The translations under genes and the position numbers were made by a program. Below the pieces are notes generated by a model, which did not search any database, was not told the origin of the DNA, and saw only the letters and a program-made list of their open reading frames with translations. Below, piece by piece: positions 36,255 to 47,221 of a DNA stretch of 64,000 nucleotides. This DNA comes from Wuchereria bancrofti (lineage: Eukaryota > Nematoda > Chromadorea > Rhabditida > Onchocercidae): NCBI GenBank assembly GCA_005281725.1, contig SSBO01000012.1, positions 22,791,965 to 22,855,964 on the forward strand, written 5' to 3'. Numbering within the stretch: position 1 is the first letter of the stretch; every line of letters starts with the position of its first letter.

Positions 36255-38021
36255 ATGATTATGGCTATTGATGATTTAGCACCGGAACGATCAGAACCTG
36301 AGACGACTATGATGAAGTGCAACGGTGATGCGATTCATCATCCAGATGAGGAAGCAGATCCTTCTTGTGGCATATCAGAATCGGTTTGTTTTGCATTTAT
36401 TTGAATTCCTTTTATTTGTTGTCGAATTAAGAATTGATCGAATGATTCGTGTTTGTTTTTAGAAAATTGGTACGTTAGTTCCGAATCATCCATTAAAATA
36501 CATTTGGACGTATTGGTATTTGAATGATCAACGTGATAAAAGTTGGGAAAAACGGCTTAAAGTTGTGTCTAATTTTGGTACGGTGGAAGAATTTTGGGCG
36601 TAAGTGTTTTTTAGTATCTTTTTTGATTTCAACATTTTTCTGAATACTGTGTGATTTACAAGGATCATGAAGCTACCTTGACACATAGTGTCGTTGAAAT
36701 TATTAATGGTTTCCATGTAGTTTCTTTTACCCATGTAGATCCTCATACTCATTCTGGTTTTCTTTTTTTTTTCTTGCGATTAATAATTTCACTTCCTTTT
36801 TATTTTCTTCTTAATCGTAGTGGTCTATACATAACGTAAGCATATAGAAATGTGAAGCAATTCACGCAGCACTTCAAGTTCTGCCATTATTTGATTAGCT
36901 GATAGGGATAGTATTTGTCTTATTCCGAGTAAGAGGACTTAACAGGTTTCTGGGTTTCTTACATAAAGAAATGTAGAAGGTTTCTTACATAAAGAAATGT
37001 AAAAATTGAGTTTAAAGTAGGGAAACATTTTAAGTAGGCGTTCATGCAGTTCGAGAGGCTAAGCAAGCAGTTTTTTCCCATCTAACGAAACCAATTCTTA
37101 CGCTGATTTCATAATCTTTTAAAATTTCAGTCTTTATGTTAATATTCGTCCACCATCATTACTACCAACGGCTTGCGATTATAGTGTTTTCAAAAAGGAT
37201 ATTCAACCAATGTGGGAGGTTCCCGAAAATTCCAAAGGTGGTCGCTGGCTGATAACGGTATGGTTCGATTTTACTATAATGTTGGATAGATATTGCAGTG
37301 TAAAGCTAGACGCATCTCAAGTTTTAAACAGATAATTGTGATGGTTTTGGATGTTCCCTATGCTCACAAAACTTATTTAATTGTCTAATGTGTTTGCAGA
37401 TTGACAAGTCCAGACATCATGACCTATTGGATGTGATTTGGTTGGAAGTTCTGTTGGCAGTAATAGGCCAACAGTTCGGTAAATATACGGCGGATATATG
37501 TGGTGTAGTTGTTAACATAAGAAATAAGGGGTCCAAGGTAGATCTTTGGTATTTATTTGAGCATGACCAGTAATCATTGAGCTAATTTTGTTATTTTTAG
37601 ATCAGTATTTGGACAACAGATTGTAACAACGACGAGTCTAATTGCAAGATTGGGTAATTTTCCTCCTTTTTTATATTCGTTATATTCGTTCTTTGAAAGA
37701 CATTGAGAATATGCTATATTTTTGAGCAATATTTACAGTGGATTGCAATATAACTCACTGCCAAAAAATAAAAAATGTAGTCGAGCCTATATACACGTGT
37801 AATTTGTTTTCATAATTTTTAAAGCAAATTTAAGTACTTAAATGAGACCTTTTTTATCTTTTTGTAGAGAAATACTGAAGCAGAAATTAACGAACCCGGA
37901 TATCGACTCGAAAATTCAACGGCCAATATTTGATGTACTTCGCTATGAAGATCACCAGGAGGTTCAAAACAAGAGTTCTAGTTCGGTGAAAGCCAAGCAT
38001 ATTATTACAGCTTCCGACTAG
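36255..38021 (+). CDS. eIF4E: Eukaryotic translation initiation factor 4E (cap-binding protein)
   Basis: eIF4E binds the mRNA 5' cap and recruits eIF4G. Exons 36255-36383, 36463-36599, 37131-37257, 37400-37537, 37601-37653 and 37868-38021 give 245 aa. The acidic N-terminal extension of about 45 residues precedes the core, which begins with HPLKYIWTYWY (52-62). Cap-stacking tryptophans are W71 and W117, followed by E118 (MWE). The eIF4G/4E-BP contact motif VEEFW ends at W88. Later blocks include GGRWLIT, WLEVLLAVIG, CGVVVNIRNKG and IWTTDC. It is a class I eIF4E of the nematode IFE type; nematodes that trans-splice have forms binding trimethylguanosine caps, but cap choice cannot be read safely here. 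A second in-frame ATG lies two codons downstream. AATAAA is at 38045-38050. Confidence 0.95.
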
Positions 38022-39438
38022 TAATGCAACTAAGCTTTATATGAAATAAAATTACATGTTTTATCTGCGGGTTCTATATTTTTGTTTTTCTGCTGTGTTA
38101 TTAATGGGGAATTGGAATATATGTTTGCAATATATGCAAAAAGGAAGTATTTGTGTTTTTCAAGGAAATGACAAGTTTTTTCACTTTCAATCAGGCTCAT
38201 TAGATTTATCTTAGTTCACTGTGACTTAATTTAAAAAAAATTACATTGTCAACAGAGAATATACTGTAGTAGTCAAAGAGCTAATTAGTGTAAAAGACTG
38301 TTCAAGTTTCCATACTAAGAAAGATGAACGAAAATTTCAGAATAATAGGTTATAAGAAAAGTGCAGTAGTGCGACTATGTGTTTATACATGTGCGTGTGT
38401 GTATGTGGATGTATGTAGGCGTAAATCACCTTTGATGATTTTGAACGTCGTGGAATATCTTTCCACTAACTTTGGTTTGCTTTATGATAATGTATTTTTA
38501 AATACTTTTATTACGACATGTGATATAACATATAAGACAATTAATACTAAATGTTAAAAATGGATGGGTTGAATGTCACGAAAGGATTGTCACCCCATTT
38601 GATGAAGTAATGATATACTGTACCATTGCTGCCTATGAATGGCTCATAGTGTTTCTACTTTTATCATTATTATTATTATTATTATTTTATTATTACCATA
38701 ATAATTTCATCATTATTATTATTATTGCCATTACTAATTTTTTTTTTATTCATCTTGTTAAGTTATTTTTTTTTTTTTACTTATTCCGTTATCGGGTGGA
38801 AAAAGAAGAAAGAGAAATTGCTACAAGTAAAATTCCCAACTTTTTCACATTTATTTTTTCTACAATTTGAAAAGACAGAAAATGTGATACCCTTATTGAA
38901 GGTTCTTTTCTTTCACAGATGAATGAATTGCCACTGTTTCCATTCTTTCCTGCTTGCAATTGTGACGCTGTTAAATGTTGTCATCTTTACTGTTTTAGCC
39001 ATTTATCATAACTAAATTGTTAAACGAATTGCTGATACAGTGTCATACTATGATATTCTTCATTCAGAGTTGTGCTAATTGGATGTATCTGCTTGAGATG
39101 CCTTTATTATTTATAATCTGGGATATTGGCTAACATTATTTATTGAAATTTTAACAATCGGTATCCTAGATATAGCCTTATTTAAATTTTAGGTACGTAT
39201 ATTAAAACGAAAACGTTCATTTTTTTCTTTGAAACAAATTAGAAAGGAATTGTAAGATGAGTCGATGCTTCGAGAGTTTAGCAGCAAATGGTTTCAAAAG
39301 ATGTTTTGATTGTGACCGAAACATTTCGAAGTTGATAAATCGTTATACCTAGGCATATTGGGGAGAAATTCATTGATTTGGTGGTATCAGCACTTATCGT
39401 AGGATTGGATAAATTGGTTAATATGAATTTTCAGCAAG
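38022..39438. other. Spacer between eIF4E and PEX3
   Basis: No convincing exon. It contains a (TTA/ATT)n microsatellite at about 38661-38725 and a short TG-rich run (38385-38415). The last part precedes the PEX3 spliced-leader acceptor at 39433-39434. Confidence 0.5.
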
Positions 39439-42058
39439 ATGTCAGGTGTGTGGGATTTCTTGAAACGACATCGTGGTAAGATTATTGCTGGTGCAGTTGC
39501 TGCTGGAGGAGCATTTGTTGTTCAGCAAGCTTGGCGAAATTCCTCTCTACAACTCGGTTCTGGTTGGAATCGTGATCGGGAATTCAACCGAAGTCAAATA
39601 GAGGTTAGTAGGAGCTATGTTTATTTGTTTTATGTATTTTATCTGTGTTTTTTTTTTTTTGAAGCTACTGTTTTTCGAAATTCTATTTTACTTTGTAGAG
39701 AGTTTTGTGTATATTTCGAAGATTTGAATATCTGACTTTAATACTATACAGGCTCAACGACACTACATTTACGATACTCAACATCGAACATGCGATATTT
39801 CAATTCTAAATTTGTTGCCCAGTATAGCGAAACGAATAGCGCTATATTTTGATGTAGAAGCATTAATTGAGGATCTTAGAAATAATAAAGAACTCAGCAA
39901 GGAACAACGATTTATCCAGTGGCAGGATATTAAGGTTTGGCATTATTATATAAAACTTATGTTTTGTGCTTTCAACAGACAGATTTGCAAGTTTTGTTAT
40001 CGTTTCAATGCATTATACAAAAGGCATAGAAGTGAAATCGGGAGTATCCTTGTGTCAACTTTGATTATAGACGATCTAAGATTCTCGTCATTACAGTTTA
40101 AAAAAACGATCGAATTATCGGTCTATCCTTCTGCGACATTTTCTTTGCATACTTAGTGATTTATAGATTTGGTCTTTTAAATCTATGAATTAGGAGCCTT
40201 GTCGTTTCAGCATTTCAACTTTGCAATCTTCATAATCAATTCTGTCATAACTATGTGATGTTCTATATTTGTCTCTACCGTATTGTATACTTATCTCATC
40301 TTTGTATTACTATATTGTACATTTATTTCAGCTCTTTTTATAGGTAAAAGCAATTGGGCGAATGGTTGCAGTTGCTTATGCATTCTCCTTAATTACTGTA
40401 ACACTGAAATGTCAGATTTCGATTTTAGCTGCTCAACTTTCCGCATCACTTACTGAAAAAGAAGAGGATTACTGGTGAGTGCTAACAAATCAAACTTTTG
40501 GAAATGATTGTCTCCATTGTGAATGGTTTGAGATGTTCAATATCTCAGCAATATTTTGATATATTGTAGCAGATTTTCTATATCAGTAAAAGTCACTAAT
40601 AGATATGGTTGATGGAATGATGGCAAAAGAACCTTTATACCCATGCTGATTCATTAGATTTCACTTTCTTGTTTTATTCTTCCATTATTTTAAGCAAATA
40701 CTCGGAAGTTTCAGACGAACTTATATTAATGCACTGTTAACTTAAATCGAAAGATGAAATAAATTTCATATTTATAATAATCTTCACTGGTCGTTTTTAG
40801 GTGGAATCAATACTTACCTGAAAATTTTAAATTCAGCACGTCACTAATGAATCTAATCTCCCCCCAGAAATGTACTGTTGATTCCTCTTCACAACAAATT
40901 TTCATGAAATGTTGTCAATTTTTCATATCCACAGGTAAGACTTTGACTATTTTGATATTTTTAATCAGCAGTATGTACTTACTGAAGACCGTTAATTCTT
41001 TTGACATAACCGGCAGAATTTATAATCTAAAAAGGTGATTAGTTTATATCATTTCCAAACTCTAATTCTACCTGCTTGTGACATGCACCAATTTTTTTTT
41101 TCTATGGAAGTTAATGATTTCGAAATTTTAAACTAGAAATTATTTGTTTTATTCTTTGTAACAGCTCTTTCGAACTTACATGTATAACAAAGTGCTGAAT
41201 AATATATACATAAATACAAAATGCATGTACTTACAAGCATGCTAGATCAGGTTTGGATGATTTATTGAAAAACATTGAAAGTGTCAGCAGAGCACAACTG
41301 GACGAGTTGGAGTTAAAAACACCAATAGATGGAGAACACCTAAAGGCTATCTTGTTAAATCTCAAGAGAAGTATGGACTTGTTACATTGTCGACACTTTT
41401 CATATTTCATAGTGCCGAAATATGCAAATAAGGTAACAATCATTTCTGTTGTTTCATCGAGCTGAACTTTTCTAATCTAACATGAATTTTATATTTCGAT
41501 TAATTTTGTCACATGCATCTCGCATTACTTTTCAGAATGGTTTTGCGTTACCAAATCTTGGTCAACTGAATGCACTTCTGAAACGTCTTGTAGAAATGTT
41601 GGAATCAACGAAATGCAAAGAAGTAACATCATCACTGGTAGATTTCTTCTTTGATGCCGTCGTAAACGTAAGTAAAAAACATCTCATATTTTCGAATATC
41701 ATAGTTCACTAATATTTTTTTTTTGAGTGAGGTGATTTGTTATCCACTTACTTATTTTTAAAGGTAATCCATTTTTTTTTAGAGCGTAGCAAAAACTCCG
41801 TTTTTTTATCGCTTTGTGAACTATTTTATTATAAAATTGTCTTTTTTTTCAAAAAAAAAAAAAAAAGAATTTCAGTATATAAATCAACATAACACCAATA
41901 AAGAGATGCCGATGGCAAGAATGCTACCTTTAATTACGGACAGTTTTCATACTTTATCCCGAAATGGTTTTGATTCACCAATACAAAATATTCTTTGCTC
42001 CATTGAATTGCACTCTCTTTCTATGCATGTTTTTTCACTTCCTCCCGTTCAACTGTGA
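39439..42058 (+). CDS. prx-3: Peroxisomal biogenesis factor 3 (PEX3)
   Basis: PEX3 is the peroxisomal and ER membrane receptor that docks PEX19 and inserts peroxisomal membrane proteins. Exons 39439-39603, 39752-39934, 40344-40474, 40801-40934, 41251-41432, 41536-41667 and 41876-42058 give 369 aa, the usual length. The N-terminus VWDFLKRHRGKIIAGAVAAG is the basic-then-hydrophobic targeting anchor. It is followed by QRHYIYDTQHRTCDISILNLLP, cut here as QRHYIYDTQHRTCD, which matches the family's QARRQYHFESNQRTC-type block. The region with AVAYAFSLITVTLKCQIS is the second hydrophobic segment, and the C-terminal helices end in a PLITDSFHTL block. A TTTCAG acceptor ends four bases before the ATG. 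Overall similarity is moderate, but order and length are right. Confidence 0.88.
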
Positions 42059-43343
42059 TAGTTTTTCCTATTTCTTTGCATATGTTTGCTGCCTTTTTCA
42101 TAACTTGTTGTTTTTCATAGAAAAGAAAGAGCAAATGAAAGGAATTCTGCCAAATTATCAATTGTTATATTTATTTGATAAAAAAATTTCAGGATAAACA
42201 GCGGTTAAGAAGGATTACAGGCTGCAGTATATAGGCGCATATACATCCGTAATCCCCGAAAATTTGTCTTACTCCCTATAGATTAGCTTCATTTTATTTT
42301 CTTTTCATATAAAATCACTTAAGATTACATATCAGCCAAGGACCGGTGATATTAGTCGATATTTATTTTATTTTAACTCATGTTGATGGTTGTTTAGAAT
42401 TGAATTAACATATGATCTACAGCTTCTACATGTGAAAGGTAATAAGAATAGATGAACAGAGAGAGTACTTTTATTGATGCACAATTGATACGATTTTTTT
42501 TTTTTTTTTTGAAACGATGAAATCATAGTTTCAATATTTATTCTTCTCATTTTGTCATACTTTCAAATTACGAAATATGAAAATAAGTTACTGTTTTCCT
42601 GTATTACTAGATTTTCACTACTTTACTTTGACGATCATTGCATATCGTACTTGAATATTCCGCATTGTTATGTTAAATATGCTTAATCAGTGTAAATTTC
42701 ATCTCATTTCTTTAACTGCTTTTAAGCTTCGTAAAGACTATACTTATCCTTGACTTTCAGAAATGAAAATTGTATCGTCTAGATGGACGATTTGATTTTT
42801 TATAGAAGTACAAGTTCAAATTTTGTGGTTATTTCTATGCAAAATTGGCAGAGTATGCTCGAGAATACTTGACAGAATATACTTGAGAAATGGTTGTATA
42901 TAACAGTTATTTCGAGAATACTTATAATTTAATTTCAAATTAATCTGGGCTATCAATTATCGAATGTGTATTGTTGTAATAATTCATATAGTAAATATGA
43001 TAAATTGGTCAGTAACTGGTCAGTCTTTTGTTTGCTCATCAGCTGGTCAATCGTTTTCATTTAATGCATTTTTTTTGCTCTTTTTAATAAATAATATATG
43101 ACATATCTTTTATTATTATTACTGCTCCTTATAAAGATATCAAAGTATCGAATCTCTTTTACATTTCGTTAAGATTATTGTGGTAGATGAGAAATTTTTA
43201 GAATATTTCAAAAAAAAAAAGACATATAAGTGAGTAAAATTGACCTTTGACTTTACTGTTACGATAACATCTGTTGAAATTTGAGTGTTCAATTGTAAAC
43301 ATTTTTGTCGGACCGTTCTATTATGGTAATTCCAGTTGTGGTT
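42059..43343. other. Spacer between PEX3 and the twin-CX9C gene
   Basis: No exon-like frame is seen. There are poly-T/A runs (42486-42510, 43210-43220) and a short duplicated GAGAATACTT word near 42860-42915. The promoter of the following gene pair should lie here. Confidence 0.45.
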
Positions 43344-44083
43344 ATGCTTGATGACCGAAAATTATACAAATATGCAACATATTTAAGCAAGTGTTCACGT
43401 GAGGTGGGTATACGCTTTATCTCCATAATTTTACGGTCGTTCTGAGATTACGTTGGTCAGTAAAAATTAGTTAGGTTTTACAATAGTTAAACATCATTTG
43501 TGATATTGTTTGACTTGTTGAAAATGTATATTTCGTACGTACGGGTTCAATTTAATTTTACGAGAAGATTGTAATGAAGATTTTAGGCAATCGATTACGG
43601 GAAGTGTGTTGGAGAAAAAGCCGGGAAAGTGACTCATTTGGCATGTCAGCAAGAATTTTTATTATTACTAGATTGTGTGGAAAAACAGGTAGGATATGTA
43701 TATGCGAGAAAAAATTTTTCCATTTTATATGTTTTTTTGTCATCCCTTTCTCTTGACTGTATGGTTAATGTTTTTTATCATCCCTGTGTGACTAATTTTC
43801 GTATCTTATTTGTTTTCCAATTCTTGTTTGTTTCTATAAAATCATTTGAAATTTGATTAGTTTCAAAGTTACAAAAGATAAGTTTGAAGAAATGAATAAA
43901 CTCTGAAAATTTTTGAGATTAACTGCAAAGCAATTAAGTTGTACCTGACAGAAATCCTTCAAATAATGAAATCCATTTCCTTCGTTATTTTTAGTCTTAC
44001 TGTTTTATTATTTTCAGTTTTTCAAATGTTCAACTAAACTTTACAGATTCGATCAGCTAAGAAATGAAGGTGAAACGATATAA
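43344..44083 (+). CDS. Twin CX9C mitochondrial protein, NDUFAF8-like
   Basis: Three small exons, 43344-43403, 43587-43688 and 44018-44083, join in phase (all phase 0) to 75 aa. The product has two perfect CX9C motifs: C17 to C27 (C-SREAIDYGK-C, which crosses the first intron) and C41 to C51 (C-QQEFLLLLD-C). This is the hallmark of proteins imported and oxidised by the mitochondrial MIA40 pathway. The YGKCV, spacing of 13 residues and ACQQEF/LDC pattern most resemble NDUFAF8, a complex I assembly factor of about 74 aa. An acceptor TTCCAG lies before the chosen ATG; another in-frame ATG is at 43323. The last exon overlaps the first 20 bases of UTP23 in another frame. Assignment to NDUFAF8 is by pattern; the CX9C fold is well supported. 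Confidence 0.75.
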
Positions 44084-45467
44084 ACGAGCAAAACGTATCA
44101 TCTCTATTTATCGACATAACTTTAATTTGGAACCACCTTATCAAGTTTTGCTTGATGGTACTTTTGCTATGGCTGCACTACAAAATAAAATTAATTTACG
44201 AGAACAGATGCCAAAATATTTGAATGCCGTAAGCTTTTTCTGTTCGTTCATCGAAACAATTGTTTTTGTGCATGTTTGATTATTGTAATTTTAAAGTTAT
44301 TTATTTTATCCTTATTCTGCTGCTGCTGTCTTATTTAAAAGTAATGCTAGCAATTCACCTAAAGATCTTGTTTCATTTGTTATTGTTATAATGGATATGA
44401 AAGTTGTATAATTCTCGAAATTCATTCCTGTAATCTTTGAAGTTTTAGGAAGTTGATATACGAGTAACTAGTTGTGTGCTTAAAGAATTGGAAGAACTGG
44501 GATCTGCATTGTATGGTGCATTGCATATTTGCAAACAATTTGACGTAAGCTCTCTTTCTTTTTCTTATTTTGGTTTTTATTTCGATTTTCTTCCCTTTAC
44601 TCATCTCTTCCTTTCTTTTTTTTTAGATTGGATTAGTTTATTTTGACTTTTCTAGAAATCTGTTGATAGAGAATATGTTTCAGGTTGAATCATGTCCTCA
44701 TAAACCTGTTCGAACAGCAGTGGAATGCATCAAACATATGGCCCGTCGAATGAAACGTAGAGCAACGTATTTTTTTGCAACACAGGTAGAGAACTATAAT
44801 ATATCTGAATTTTCCAGCTTATGTGAATAATCATACTTAAATTGTAGGATAATGAGCTTACGGAAGCGTTGAAGCAAATTCCTGGTGTACCAATCTTATT
44901 CATCAAATATAATGCAATTTTGATTGATAAACCCAGTGAAATTACCATTCAGGTTAACCGTTAATTACTTTAAATTGATAAATTTTATAGTTCTATCAGT
45001 TATTTTCAGATTTTCCATACATTTTTATACCTTCTATAGAGAAATATGTTCCTCTTCTGAATTTACAGTATTGCACACATCTAGATAGTTTCATTTACAG
45101 ATGTGAGTGAAGAAAGTATTTTGTTCAAATATCAACTAGTATTTGAAAGTTCTAAGCCTTTAGTCATAAATTTAGATATGAATGTTTTGTTTAAAAAAGG
45201 CATCTGAGAAAGATGGCTAAGATTTTGATTTAATCATTCTAGGAAATCGAAAAGCCGAAAGATCAACTAACTGAAATAAATGAATTAAAAAAGGCAATAT
45301 TTGGTGAAGATGAGAAGCCAAGACGAAAGCGAAAACGTCCAAAAGGACCAAATCCTCTTTCAGTGAAGAAGAAGAAGAAAAAGATCCAATTGACCAGTAT
45401 TCAGCCAGCTGCGAAAACTTCCAGGAAACGTCGCCGGAAAAAGAAGACGGAAAGGGAGGAGCAGTAA
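44064..45467 (+). CDS. UTP23: rRNA-processing protein UTP23 (PIN domain)
   Basis: UTP23 is a nucleolar PIN-domain protein of the small-subunit processome that assists snR30/U17 release in 18S rRNA maturation. Exons 44064-44228, 44449-44544, 44684-44785, 44848-44952 and 45243-45467 give 230 aa. The start MKVKRYKRAKRII is basic, followed by the PIN signature YQVLLDGTF (about 25-34), AALQNKINLREQMP, CVLKELEELG, CPHKP (zinc-site Cys/His), YFFATQD and GVPILFI. The tail carries GPNPLSVKKKKKK and a run of Arg/Lys typical of nucleolar proteins. An acceptor TTTACAG (ends 44046), 17 bases before the ATG, suggests trans-splicing inside the last exon of the NDUFAF8-like gene. AATAAA is at 45522-45527. 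Confidence 0.95.
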
Positions 45468-46130
45468 ATATCAAGCCTTTAACAGTTGTGGTGTAACTTT
45501 TGTATTGCTCTTTTGTTTCAAAATAAACTTTTTATAGTGTAGTTTAGTTTTCTTTTGCAAATTTACACATCAGTTCTCCCATTTTTCTCCCATGTCGAAT
45601 GTCACCTTTTCAAATTTGTCGTCCGTTAAGATAAACTCGAGTTTTAGTTAAATAAAATTTATCCACGCAACACGTTACGTAGATTTTTTTCTTTTTTTAT
45701 AGATCTCTTTATTCCTATTCCTTTTATCCATTGATGGTAATGGGTCAAGTTTTTTTTCTTTTTTTTTTTTTTTTGAAAAAAGCTAAAAACAGTTACTCTT
45801 TGATAAGTGAAACTATCCTGGACAAATAAATTGAAACAATGAATGATTATTGCCTAATGAGACAAGCTTAATTTGTTTCTTGTTAACTAGTGACTCAATT
45901 TTCCATGGCATTATCATGAAATAAAATGTTGATAATTTTTATTCAGAAAAAAATTATTTATTCAGGAAAATTTTCATTGCATACTCAGCCATTTATGTTA
46001 ATCTGGATTGAACTGTTGGGAATTTTCAAGTAATTTACCTGTTTAGCTTGTGGAATCATTTAAAAGAAGGAATTTTGAAAATATTTAAGGTTAATTTTGA
46101 AGTGAAGTCACAAATTGCTGTCATTGGAAT

Positions 46131-46567
46131 CTCTCTCTCTCTCTCTCTGTCTCTCTCTACTTACCTAACAACTTTTCGATGAATTTAATGGAGCTAATTA
46201 ATCATTAATTATTTCAATCAGTCAATTTTCCTTCCCTAAATTTATACTTGCTTTTTATATAAATCATATTATAAAATTTTCTCGAATATTATCTATTCAG
46301 GAAATGTGTGAAATTATATTATTGATTTCCTCAGTGCAAATCAGATCAGCTAAATATTTCAAATTTCCTTTCTTCAGATTTAAATTAACTCCTTCACTCA
46401 CTCATTCATTCATTTTATCGAATAATTTTGTTGTATTTCTTCATTCAAATGGTTTCTCAATGATAGGACAATAGCGCTTACTGCTTAGCTCCCTCTTCAA
46501 TCCATTCAAATGACAATGATTGGATCTATTTCAGTGCAAATGTATCCTTCTCTCTCTTTCCCTCTCT

Positions 46568-46602
<35 letters not shown>
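46131..46602. repeat. Two CT microsatellites
   Basis: CT-dinucleotide runs occupy 46131-46168 (with one GT interruption) and about 46551-46602 (TCTCTCTTTCCC then pure CT). Similar CT or GA runs recur at 48837-48858, 51519-51547, 53149-53180 and 62546-62568, so this simple repeat is common in the right half of the window. Confidence 0.85.
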
Positions 46603-46603
<1 letters not shown>

Positions 46604-47148
46604 AATGATATGTATGATTCATTGTATATCGAACACAAACGATAATGCGTAGTACTTTCTAAACGATATCGTAGATACACATTGCTTATCAAATTAATAG
46701 CACTAATTAATAGCTTTTATTGATTAGCCAACAAATTTTCATAATTTTTTTATTTTATTATAATTTACGAATTCATTCTCATTGCTTTCTTTTTTTTTTT
46801 TTTTGCACTGAGATTTGTAAAATTTAATTATCACAATAAAATTTATTTATTAAATGATATGAGCAATTATCACAACTTCTTATCATATCTTTTTATAATA
46901 TTAATTTATTCAAAGGGAGAAAATTAGTTCATTTTGCTTAAATAAAACATAAAAGTTTTAATCTTATTTTGCTTCATTTTTAATTTCTAATTTCATTTTA
47001 TTTTATTCCTCAATTCTAATTTCATTTTGATCTATCTTTAGCAGTTCTGATATATTTTAGTTGTTAAAGTGAAACTCAAATAAGACACAAAAACAAAAAA
47101 ATAAGAAATATGCTGCAATAAATATATTAAAATTAATTCTTTATAGGA

Positions 47149-47221
47149 TTATTATTATTGTTATTTATTATTATTATTATTATTTATTATTATTATTATT
47201 TTTTATTATTATTATTATTTT
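47149..47221. repeat. ATT/TTA microsatellite
   Basis: An interrupted TTA trinucleotide run with occasional TTTA and TTTTTA interruptions, in spacer DNA. No coding relation. Confidence 0.85.

Noticed and set aside
43574..43756. Open frame beginning MKILGNRLREVC
   Set aside because: The same DNA read in another frame gives the second half of the twin-CX9C protein with correct splice sites and motifs, which is far better supported.
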